Assembly (NCBI GenBank): GCA_963809925.1
Contig: CAWELH010000010.1
Span: forward strand, 1-64,000
Direction of reading: 5' to 3'
DNA: 64,000 bases
From: DASQZK01 sp963809925
GTDB lineage: Bacteria; Bacteroidota; Bacteroidia; Bacteroidales; GCA-2748055
The notes below the pieces were generated by a model. It did not search any database, had not been told where the DNA came from, and saw only the letters and a list, made by a program, of their open reading frames with translations. A program made the translations under genes and the position numbers. Below, piece after piece: positions 27,648-36,106 of this stretch (positions are counted from its first letter, which is position 1; each line of letters opens with the position of its first letter).

Positions 27648-29173
27648 TGGCCGGCCTTTAGAACATTTTTAAGTGAAATATCGCGCTCACCCGATTGTGG
27701 TGCTGCTGGGAAATGACTGAGCGGATCAATATATAGTCCGGTAATGTTTTCTGCCTCAATGCCATAGGAATGATAGTCAGCCACATTGTGATCCCAGCTC
27801 AGGTCGAATTCTTTGATCTTCAGGTTGTCTACATTCCGTGCATACAAGCCGGGAATGTCATGCTTGAAAATTGCATATTCAAGATTGGCTGAGGGTCTTA
27901 GATCAAAATTTCCACCATAATCCCTGGCAAGGGGAGAGTTTCGTATATGCAGCTGTACCCGGTCGAAATCAATATTTTCCAGGGCGCTCGGCTGATCTCC
28001 CCAGAGCAGGATCCCAGTTTCACTTTCAGCGATAATATTTGAAAATCTGATATTGCGAATCCTTCCTGCCTGCATACCTTCTGTCCGGTTTATTGATGAA
28101 ACATGTATCGGTTCACCGTTTCCCCACCAATGACCTGAATGCAATCTGTTCCTTATGATGATATTTGAAAAAAGCACATCTTCAATCGAGGCTGTATCCC
28201 TTGCAAAAACGCCGATACCGCGGTTTGAATCGTAAATTACAATATTAGAAAAGACAAGGTTCCTTATCGGATGTTCACCATATCCTATCCTTATACCGCT
28301 GGAACGGCTCTGCAGTGTGCAGTTTGTTACGGTAACGTTTTCGGCAATGCCTGTCTTATTTCCGTATTTCTGCACCACACTTCGTTCTTCAGCCTGGCCG
28401 TGAATGTTGATCTCAGATGAAAAGCCGGTGACGATAATTGCGTCATCGCCCGTCCTGATATCGCAATCGGAAATGACTACGTTGCGTGAATTTGTACAAT
28501 GAATTCCATCATTGTTTGGAATCAGGAGATTGTTAAGGATGTTGATGCCCTTTATGATGACATTATCACAGTCGCCAATCCTGAAAGTCCACTCTGGACT
28601 GTCTTTCAGAGTGATGTTACTGATTTTGACATTTTCTGAGTTCATGATCACAATCATCATACCCGGCCGGTGATCGTATGCTATGGGGCCGTCGGCAAAT
28701 GTTGCGCCTTCGCGGAGGTAGCTCTCGCCCTGCCGGATGAAATTCCGCTGAAGATCACCGGCTATATGCATTTTTCCGGGAATGTGAAAATGTGTGCCGT
28801 TCCCGTTGATCGTTCCTGTACCGGTAATGGAAATATTACGGCTGTTATTGGAATAGATCAGTCCGCCAACGGCATTGATAGTGTCATAGTCAGCAAGATT
28901 GTTGCTTCCTTTCAGTATGGCACCATGCTCGAGGTAGAGTTCCACATTGCTGCGGAGTATGATCGTACCGCTATAGTACGTACCTGTCGGGATAATTACA
29001 GTTCCCCCACCGTTTTGACTACAAGTGTTTATCGTTTTATTGATGGATATCGTATTGATGATGTCTTCACCCGACCTGGCACCGTAATCCGTAATATAGT
29101 ATCGCCCTGCCGGACTGGTGGTACAGCCGTTAAGTATTGCCACTGAAAAAAGTGTCAGGATTATATTTTTCAT
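27644..29173 (-). CDS. GH28-like polygalacturonase family lipoprotein
   Basis: 509 residues from the ATG at 29173, which gives an SPII signal (LFSVAILNGC); the frame opens at 29221 but those 16 residues are charged and overlap the previous gene. The N-terminus has the pectin-lyase-like GARSGED segment. The beta-helix contains NNDGIHC (about 222) and the Asp pair in TGDDAIIV (about 242). The canonical GHG and RIK positions read RSSGIRIGYGE (about 294), so the catalytic set is non-standard. Likely acts on a galacturonate-containing or decorated backbone. Coupled to the esterase gene by a 4-bp overlap. Confidence 0.8.
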   Translation of the reverse strand: MKNIILTLFSVAILNGCTTSPAGRYYITDYGARSGEDIINTISINKTINTCSQNGGGTVIIPTGTYYSGTIILRSNVELYLEHGAILKGSNNLADYDTINAVGGLIYSNNSRNISITGTGTINGNGTHFHIPGKMHIAGDLQRNFIRQGESYLREGATFADGPIAYDHRPGMMIVIMNSENVKISNITLKDSPEWTFRIGDCDNVIIKGINILNNLLIPNNDGIHCTNSRNVVISDCDIRTGDDAIIVTGFSSEINIHGQAEERSVVQKYGNKTGIAENVTVTNCTLQSRSSGIRIGYGEHPIRNLVFSNIVIYDSNRGIGVFARDTASIEDVLFSNIIIRNRLHSGHWWGNGEPIHVSSINRTEGMQAGRIRNIRFSNIIAESETGILLWGDQPSALENIDFDRVQLHIRNSPLARDYGGNFDLRPSANLEYAIFKHDIPGLYARNVDNLKIKEFDLSWDHNVADYHSYGIEAENITGLYIDPLSHFPAAPQSGERDISLKNVLKAGH

Positions 29174-29201
29174 AGGTATTGATTTTTTCTTTGACCGGTC
29201 A

Positions 29202-30113
29202 CTATTCCTGGTTTTCTTCATTTATCGAACTTAGGTATTCACAACTTATCATGGCACTTTCCATAGCATCGCGCTTGCTTCTGTCCTGCTCCACCAGGAA
29301 GTACTCAACGCCTTCCGCAAATCCGGCCTGAATAATGGCTTTGTAATCCATCGTACCCTTTCCGATTTCGGCGAAACTTTTTTCTTCATCGTTGGCCATA
29401 TCCTTAAGATGCAAGGCTTTAAAACGTCCCTTGTGAGATGAGATGAGCGTCACGGGATCTTTGTCTGCCCTTTTGGCCCAATAACAGTCTAACTCAAAGT
29501 TGACCAGCTGAGGATCGAGGTTCTCCAATAAAACCGAGTATCCATCCGTGCCACCTATCGGATCAAATTCGAAGGCGTGATTATGGTAAAGCATACCATA
29601 GCCTTTTGCTTTGGTCATTTCACCAAGCTTGTTACATACATCGGCTATAATTTTATATGTTTCTGGTGTGGCTCTGTATTTCTCTCCAATGTGAGCGCTT
29701 ACCAGGTATTTTATCCCCACTGCAGCATGATCATCGACCATCTTTGTTGCTTTTTCCACATCAAAATCGCCGTTTTCATTCATAAGCTGTTCAACACTTA
29801 TATGACTCGAAACCAACTCCAGACCTGCTTCATCCACCATCTTCTTGAATTCTGCCGGTTTAAATCCATAAAAGGTTCCTTCCGTAAGGTTATAACCGGC
29901 GGCTTCAACATATTTGTAACCCATATCAGCTACTTTGTGCAGTGATCTGACCGGGTCCTCCTTCATATAATCCCTGATTGTATAAAGTGCCAGACCATAT
30001 GAGTCAGGATATTTCGCCTGTTCTTTGCAGGAAGTAAGAACAGCAGCCATCAGTATTCCGGCTGTAGCCAAAATTGTAGTTCCGGTTTTAATGTAACTAA
30101 GCAATCTTTTCAT
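29202..30113 (-). CDS. Sugar phosphate isomerase/epimerase-like TIM-barrel lipoprotein
   Basis: 303 residues with an SPII signal (ILMAAVLTSC), so periplasmic or surface-attached. The TIM-barrel metal site is visible: LVSSHIS, the Glu/His pattern in GMLYHNHAFEF, the Asp region NFELDCYWA, KALHLKDM and EYFLVEQD. Export argues against phosphorylated substrates; a free keto-sugar or lyase-type reaction is more likely. Located 5 bp after the rhamnosidase gene and 28 bp before the GH28 gene, it belongs to the same operon. Confidence 0.88.
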   Translation of the reverse strand: MKRLLSYIKTGTTILATAGILMAAVLTSCKEQAKYPDSYGLALYTIRDYMKEDPVRSLHKVADMGYKYVEAAGYNLTEGTFYGFKPAEFKKMVDEAGLELVSSHISVEQLMNENGDFDVEKATKMVDDHAAVGIKYLVSAHIGEKYRATPETYKIIADVCNKLGEMTKAKGYGMLYHNHAFEFDPIGGTDGYSVLLENLDPQLVNFELDCYWAKRADKDPVTLISSHKGRFKALHLKDMANDEEKSFAEIGKGTMDYKAIIQAGFAEGVEYFLVEQDRSKRDAMESAMISCEYLSSINEENQE

Positions 30114-30118
30114 TTTTT

Positions 30119-32887
30119 TTATTTTTTGTTTAAGTTGAATGTATAATTTCCTGAGGACAGGTTAACATTTATTGTATTTGCATTCGTACTTTCAAGGGTA
30201 AACATAGATTCTTCGCCAAGGACTTTGCCATCATCCAGCCATGGTGTGCCAGATTCTGAAAGGGTATATCCTCCCGGAAACAGATTAGGTATCCTGACAA
30301 GTGCAGTGGTATTTGCCGGGATATTCACAACAAGGGTGAAATCAGCATCTGATCGTGTCCAGCTATCGGAAAGTTCTCCGTAGAGTGTTTTCAGGCTTGC
30401 CGCAGCATGCTCCAGCCCATCGGGAGGCATGGGAGCAATGAGCGCTTTTTTAAAGCCGGGTTCAAGCGGCCTGATCCCCGCAAGATAGCCGTAGTACCAT
30501 TCCACAACTGAACCCAGGGCAAAATGATTTCGTGAATTCATGCCCTGTGGGGGTTCACTATCGCTGTTCCAAAGCTCCCACATTGTGGTAGCGCCTTTCT
30601 TCAGCATATACCCCCATGAAGGGTACTCTTCACTTATAGCCGTCTTATACGCAACATCATTGTATCCGTATTCGCTCAAAACTGGAAGAAGCAGCGGCGT
30701 GCCGAGAAATCCGGTGGAAGGGTGATAACCTTTCAACACCACATTTTTTTCAACATTTTCAGCGATGACCTCCCGAAGGGTATCAGGTGTAATTCCAAAC
30801 GTGAGCGGAATGAGATTGGCTGTCTGTGTTTCGCCTGGGTAATTCTTCTTCGAAGATTGGTAGAACTTGTCCTGGAACGCCAGAGCAATACTGTCAGCAA
30901 GTTTGCCGTACATGTCGTGCTCATCTTTTTTACCGAGAATACCGGCAGCATTGGACAGGACTTTCGTGCTGTAGTAATAATAGGCTGCTGAGATGGGTTC
31001 CGTGGGCGACTTTTCCACCGAAATCCAGTCACCGTAACCTTCCCAGTCTCCGGCTTTGTCGCTCCAGCGGTAGATGTGATCAATGCTCTTTCGCCTCATG
31101 TACTCAACCCAGGCTTTCATCCCTTCGTAATTTTCACTGAGGATTTTTTTATCTCCGTAGAAATTATAAACCACCCATGGAACGGCCGTGATCGCATCGC
31201 CCCAGCCCGCTTTTGCCGGACCTTCTACAACGATGGCCGGATTCACATCGTAAACGAATCCACTCTTGTCCTGACTGTCAGTAATGTCACGCATCCACTT
31301 TTCAAAAAAGCGCATCATATTCATGTTATAACTTGCCGTGGGAGCAAAGATCTGAGCGTCACCCATCCAGCCCAGCCTTTCATCCCTCTGCGGACAATCT
31401 GTGGGAACCGACATCAAATTGCCCTTTTGCCCGTTCAGAACATTTTGCCATATCTTGTTTAGAAGAGGGTTGGAACACTCAAAATGCCCGGTTACCTCAG
31501 CATCTGAGTTAAATCTAAGGGCAATGAGATTTTCCTTCTCCGGAGTTCCCGGGAAACCTTCCACCTGTATATAGCGAAAACCATGATATGTAAAGGAGGG
31601 TTCCCACACTTCGGGGGCGACACCTTTGAGAATGTACCTGTCGGTTGCTTTTGCCGATCGCAGATTTTCCTGGGCAACCGTGCCATCATCATGAAGAAGC
31701 TCGGCAAACTTCATTACAACCGTATCGCCGTTGCTACCGCTTACCTTAAGTCGTTCTGCACCAACCAGGTTTGTGCCGTAATCGAAAACGAAGATACCAG
31801 GCCGGACTTCGGTGATTTTCTGAGCCATCAGCTCTTCATTGATCCGTATTGGAGGTCCGGTAGCTGCTGAAACTTCTATGTTCTCCATGGGGATGTTTCC
31901 GACTTCATACCATTTTTCATCCTGAAGACCCGGCTGTGCCCATACTGGGATTTCAAGACGGGCATCGTAGGTCTCTCCATGATAGATGGAATTATCGGTA
32001 ACAGGGGAGAGCTGACCCTTCCAGCTTTTATCGGTTCCAAAGACTTCGGTTTTACCGTTTGTGTATTCTATCTGTATTTGCATTATAGCTCTCAACGGAC
32101 CTTTTGAATAAACCGCAGCACCATTCCATCCAAGTCCACTCGTCCACCACATATTACCGAGCATAATACCGGCTGCATTCTCACCCTGGTTCAGCATAGA
32201 TGTGATATCATAAACCTGATATTGAACGCGTCTCCTGTAATCAGTCCACCCCGGCCTGAAGAGATCATCCCCGACTTTTTTGCCGTTCAGGTACAGGACG
32301 TAACTTCCCAGGCCGGAAATATATACCCGCGCTTTTTTGACTTTCCCTGAAAGGTTAAAATCTTTCCTTAGCAAGATGGATCTTAATCGTTCTGTATTCT
32401 CCGGGACAGTAGTGCCGGCAACGTCTCTTGCTTTAAATCCAATCCACGAGGCCTTCCAGTCGGATGTATTGAGCAGTCCGGTTTCCCAACTTGAAGTACT
32501 ACTGTAGCCAAGACTTTCACCATTTCCATCCCATATTTTTGCCTTCCAATAATAAATGGTAGCTGATTGGAGTGATGGTCCGGAATAAGGAATGAGGGTG
32601 GATTGCCCGGATTCCACTTTCCCGGAATTCCATACGTCAGCTTTCTTTTCCGTCAGATTTTTCTCACTTGTGGCAACGATAATCTGGTAAGCCGTTTGCA
32701 TCGCACCTCTGCCTGTATCTGCTAATTCCCAGGAAAACCTTGGCATCTGTGTGTCAATACCGACTGGATTGGTCCTGAGCTCACAGGTTAGCTGATTTAA
32801 CATATACGCATGCTTTTTGCCCTGACATGACAAAAGAAACAGCATGAAAATTAGTACAGGAAAGAAGATGAATGATTTAAGTCTCAT
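30119..32887 (-). CDS. GH78 alpha-L-rhamnosidase, lipoprotein
   Basis: 922 residues with an SPII signal (FMLFLLSC). Domains in order: N-terminal beta domain (TNPVGIDTQMPRFSWEL), accessory jelly-roll (GLGSYVLYLNGKKVGDD), concanavalin-like rhamnosidase domain, an (alpha/alpha)6 barrel and a C-terminal beta domain. The catalytic segment DCPQRDERLGWMGDAQ (about 495-510) carries the general-acid Glu, and a second Glu fits TTMWELWN (about 770). It removes alpha-linked rhamnose from pectins, other glycans or glycosides. First gene of the minus-strand cluster that continues through GH28 and the esterases. Confidence 0.93.
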   Translation of the reverse strand: MRLKSFIFFPVLIFMLFLLSCQGKKHAYMLNQLTCELRTNPVGIDTQMPRFSWELADTGRGAMQTAYQIIVATSEKNLTEKKADVWNSGKVESGQSTLIPYSGPSLQSATIYYWKAKIWDGNGESLGYSSTSSWETGLLNTSDWKASWIGFKARDVAGTTVPENTERLRSILLRKDFNLSGKVKKARVYISGLGSYVLYLNGKKVGDDLFRPGWTDYRRRVQYQVYDITSMLNQGENAAGIMLGNMWWTSGLGWNGAAVYSKGPLRAIMQIQIEYTNGKTEVFGTDKSWKGQLSPVTDNSIYHGETYDARLEIPVWAQPGLQDEKWYEVGNIPMENIEVSAATGPPIRINEELMAQKITEVRPGIFVFDYGTNLVGAERLKVSGSNGDTVVMKFAELLHDDGTVAQENLRSAKATDRYILKGVAPEVWEPSFTYHGFRYIQVEGFPGTPEKENLIALRFNSDAEVTGHFECSNPLLNKIWQNVLNGQKGNLMSVPTDCPQRDERLGWMGDAQIFAPTASYNMNMMRFFEKWMRDITDSQDKSGFVYDVNPAIVVEGPAKAGWGDAITAVPWVVYNFYGDKKILSENYEGMKAWVEYMRRKSIDHIYRWSDKAGDWEGYGDWISVEKSPTEPISAAYYYYSTKVLSNAAGILGKKDEHDMYGKLADSIALAFQDKFYQSSKKNYPGETQTANLIPLTFGITPDTLREVIAENVEKNVVLKGYHPSTGFLGTPLLLPVLSEYGYNDVAYKTAISEEYPSWGYMLKKGATTMWELWNSDSEPPQGMNSRNHFALGSVVEWYYGYLAGIRPLEPGFKKALIAPMPPDGLEHAAASLKTLYGELSDSWTRSDADFTLVVNIPANTTALVRIPNLFPGGYTLSESGTPWLDDGKVLGEESMFTLESTNANTINVNLSSGNYTFNLNKK

Positions 32888-33568
32888 GTGAGTGGTTTTT
32901 GAAATTTAGGTACTCAATATTAATCCTGAAAAATAGCAAAAGACAATGTGTCAAAAAAAAATATTTAAAAAAATCAGCCTTACATACAGCTTCAATACAT
33001 GGTTCGTGACCATCCAACAACATCACTTCATTCTGCATGCCGGAGAATTGAATCACTTCCCTGCTGTGCTGTATTTTTTCTGTCCGCATTGATCATAATT
33101 TGACCGGTTGGGATCAGTCTGGTATACTTTTCAATAAAAATCTCTGAGATTCTGTCCAGTTGTGCTTCCGGAGGGTAGTTGAAATCTGAAAGTGAAGGTA
33201 TCCAAAGATAGACATATGAGTCAGCCTTTCAGGTAGATATTCACAGATCATTGCTAAAAAAATTTCGTTTTAATCTTCCGGAATTTTCACCGTTAAGATA
33301 CACTTTTTTGCGTTATACGTGAGCTTTAAACGGCTTCTTTTGTAAATAGGACCGGCTTCAGTCTACTCTCCGCAAGAAATCTCTTTAATTCGACAATGAC
33401 ATCGTTTGACTCCTCAAGCTAAGTAATACGCTCCCTGACTTTCTCAAGGACAGTCCGAGGAGAAGACTTCTTGCAATTATCGCTTCTCCCTCCTCAAGGT
33501 AATCACGGAATCAGAATTTTCAGTGTGGAGACTCAACGTCCCGCTGAAACCTGCCAGGGTAAGTAGAA
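32888..33568. other. Intergenic region upstream of the GH78 cluster
   Basis: About 680 bp without an intact gene. On the minus strand TATCTTTG (33203-33210) fits the -7 pattern TAnnTTTG, but no spaced -33 box is visible and the 5' leader would be about 310 nt. The right half may hold a decayed coding remnant (next entry). Confidence 0.4.
33326..33474 (-). pseudogene. Possible decayed coding remnant
   Basis: One minus-strand frame reads protein-like (SPRTVLEKVRERIT, then an in-frame TAG, then LEESNDVIVELKRFLAES to the stop at 33326). Replacing the TAG by CAG would give a continuous charged helix. There is no start codon or recognised family. Weak evidence. Confidence 0.2.
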
Positions 33569-33985
33569 TTAAAATCCGAATGCTTTTAACCATTTTTCAT
33601 CTGCTCGTATCATTTTTCTGCTTTCCATATCGAACAAAGCTGCCGTAAAGACAGCCTTGCTGCAAGCGGTGCCCTTACTATTTCTCATAACCTGGTCGAA
33701 ATAAAAGATACGGTTATCTTTGCGCCGGCTGCAAGTCTCAATGGTAATCACTTCGCCTGCACCTATCTCATGGCTAAAGCGGACGGTTACCTCCATAATT
33801 ACCGGACCCCGCCTGGTATTCCTGACCATTTCCCTTCCCATACCGTTGAGATCAAGGATCTCCCATCTGGCCCGCTCAAAGAGGTCGAGGTACCTGGCAT
33901 TATTGACATGGCCGTAGTCGTCGAGAAGGTCTTCCGAAATAGTAAATTCTGATTTAAAACTGGATGACGGATCTGAGGTTTTCAT
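33569..33985 (-). CDS. Acyl-CoA thioesterase, 4HBT hotdog family
   Basis: 138 residues from the ATG at 33985 (MKTSDPSSSF); a TTG four codons upstream is less likely. The hotdog fold motif LLDDYGHVNNARYLDLFERARWE carries the catalytic Asp region of YbgC/FadM-type thioesterases. RFSHEIGAGEVITIET and NRIFYFDQVM form the later strands. Cytoplasmic hydrolysis of short or medium acyl-CoA is the expected role. It stands alone, not linked to the glycosidase genes. TATTTTTG just upstream (33995-34002) could be a -7 box that leaves a very short leader. Confidence 0.87.
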   Translation of the reverse strand: MKTSDPSSSFKSEFTISEDLLDDYGHVNNARYLDLFERARWEILDLNGMGREMVRNTRRGPVIMEVTVRFSHEIGAGEVITIETCSRRKDNRIFYFDQVMRNSKGTACSKAVFTAALFDMESRKMIRADEKWLKAFGF

Positions 33986-34392
33986 ATGTAATTTCAAAAA
34001 TATAAAAATATTTCAATCTGTCGTGACTTGGTTAAGATGCGTAATAAAAACTGTATTAATTATTTTCTTCCGACTTGATTTGTAAGACTTCCAGTTCGGT
34101 CAGTATTCGTCAAATTATGATATCAACTTTTGTAATTGCATGATTTTATGAAATTTATATGGATACATTTGCTTATAATATTCCATTTTAAAAAATATCC
34201 TTGTTCGATACCCCGGGAGAATACTTCCTCTGGATGAGGAAACGAATAAATTTTTCATCATTTCGGTCGAAGGAGGGATATCATTTCTTAATTTTAGAGT
34301 GTCATCCGGTCGGAATCAATACCGGCCGCATGTCAGACCGCAGATAAACCATATACTACAGCTACAGGGAAACTGTAAGAAATACAAATGCT
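33986..34392. other. Divergent intergenic region
   Basis: AT-rich region between the thioesterase gene and the sulfatase gene. TACATTTG at 34164-34171 (plus strand) fits the -7 pattern but has no well-spaced -33 element; it would give a leader of roughly 215 nt before the sulfatase gene. Nothing else is supportable. Confidence 0.35.
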
Positions 34393-35955
34393 ATGGATGC
34401 AAGCACTAAAAAATTTATCGGAGGACTTCTCCTGCCCGGAATAATTACCTCTGCATTTCTGCCCTCATGCCAGGTCAGTAAAAACCAGGAAGTAAAAATC
34501 AAAAATGTTGTCATTCTGATTGGGGATGACCATTCTTCTGATGTTGTCGGTTGTTACGGTAACTCTCTGGTACGAACTCCGAATCTTGACCGCCTGGCAG
34601 CAAAGAGTACAATTTTTACCGATGGCTATTCAAATGCACCTGTTTGCAGTGCTTCCCGTCAATCTCTTCTTACCGGGAAGTACCCTCATTCAACCGGTGT
34701 CACACTTCTTACTACACCGTTTCCTGATAAAGGGAATCTTACACTGGCTGAGATCCTCAAGATGCATGGCTATGTTACCGGCGTAATAGGGAAGACTCAT
34801 TTCAATAATTATAATGACAGTATACCGCCCCGTCATGGTTTCGATGTTATGGTTGACGAGAGGGAAAGGAGAGAATGGCTTAGAGAGAATCCCCCACCGC
34901 CTATTCCCGATTCAATAAAAACACTTGGTCCATGGCATCCTTTCCAGGATCCGGCGAGAATTTGGCTGAATGCTGATTACCTGCCTACGGCTGAATGGGC
35001 TGCCGACGGACCTGCTGCCTGGGATGCAATGAAGGCCATTGAATTCCTCAGAGCGAATAAGGATACCACCTTCCTGATGTGGGTAGGTTTTCATGAACCG
35101 CATTCCCCCTTCAATTTCCCGGTAGAATACCGAAACAAATACCGACCGGGAGATATGCCGGTGCCGGAAGGAAGTCCTGAGGATGACCGCTTTATTCCGG
35201 CTATCTTTCGAGACCTTTCAATAAAGGACAAGCAGGGTATCATTGCTTCCTACTACACTTCGGTTGAATACCTGGATGAGAATATCGGCAAGATACTGAA
35301 CGAGATTGACAAACTGAACCTGGACGAGAACACAATGATCATCTATCTCGGTGACCAGGGTTACCTACTGGGCGATCATAAGCGGTTCGAAAAACATACC
35401 ATGTGGGATCCCGCAGTAAAGGCACCGCTTATTTTCTATACAGGGGGATTATACGGCAAGGGTGAAAAGAATGATGCGCTTGTTGAGTTCATCGATGTGG
35501 TGCCAACCATCCTGGATTTTCTTAACATTTCAATTCCGGAAGAAGTACAGGGAAAGAGTATGCGGCCCCTGCTCACAGGCAGCAGGAAGGAGATCAACGA
35601 CCATGTATTTGCTGAATTTCTCGTTGATAACAAAGCCATGGTGACCGATGGAAAGTGGAAATACATCTTTACCACAGGTGCCCGGGATCTTGGTCAGGGA
35701 TATGCCACCGGTTATGGACCAAGCGGCATCCTTCATAAATTATATAATCTGGAGACCGACCCCCGGGAATTCTCAAATCTGGCGGCAAAACCCGAATACC
35801 AGAAGAGGGTTAGAAAAATGCAGAAAACCATGATTGGCATTTTTATGGATACATATCCCGGCGTGGATAGTCTCCCTCAAGGTCTGAACGATGTTGAAAA
35901 GCTGGTGTGGTTCTGCAGACCACCGGATAAGAATGCAAGGATCGAAGCCAGGTAA
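34393..35955 (+). CDS. S1-type sulfatase, lipoprotein
   Basis: 520 residues with a lipoprotein-like N-terminus (ITSAFLPSC). The formylglycine motif is CSASR (Cys 85) within PVCSASRQSLLTGKYPH; Ala replaces the usual Pro, which is tolerated in many S1 sulfatases. Metal and substrate residues are in LIGDDHSSD, FHEPHSPF and YLGDQGYLLGDH, with a C-terminal YNLETDPREFSNLA. It hydrolyses a sulfate ester, requiring an anaerobic sulfatase-maturating enzyme or equivalent that is not encoded here. It is followed by rhamnosidase-like genes on the same strand, which suggests a sulfated rhamnose-containing glycan. Confidence 0.92.
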   Translation: MDASTKKFIGGLLLPGIITSAFLPSCQVSKNQEVKIKNVVILIGDDHSSDVVGCYGNSLVRTPNLDRLAAKSTIFTDGYSNAPVCSASRQSLLTGKYPHSTGVTLLTTPFPDKGNLTLAEILKMHGYVTGVIGKTHFNNYNDSIPPRHGFDVMVDERERREWLRENPPPPIPDSIKTLGPWHPFQDPARIWLNADYLPTAEWAADGPAAWDAMKAIEFLRANKDTTFLMWVGFHEPHSPFNFPVEYRNKYRPGDMPVPEGSPEDDRFIPAIFRDLSIKDKQGIIASYYTSVEYLDENIGKILNEIDKLNLDENTMIIYLGDQGYLLGDHKRFEKHTMWDPAVKAPLIFYTGGLYGKGEKNDALVEFIDVVPTILDFLNISIPEEVQGKSMRPLLTGSRKEINDHVFAEFLVDNKAMVTDGKWKYIFTTGARDLGQGYATGYGPSGILHKLYNLETDPREFSNLAAKPEYQKRVRKMQKTMIGIFMDTYPGVDSLPQGLNDVEKLVWFCRPPDKNARIEAR

Positions 35956-36106
35956 CCGGGTGAAACAATTTCCCCGGTATTAATCCTCACCAGAGTTTGA
36001 ATGGTTTTAGTGGAAAACCTTTTACCGGTGAACGGGGGTAATGTACCCCCATCTCCGTTGTCATTCCTGAAATTAGTAATCATTATTTACATCCATATAT
36101 ACTAAA

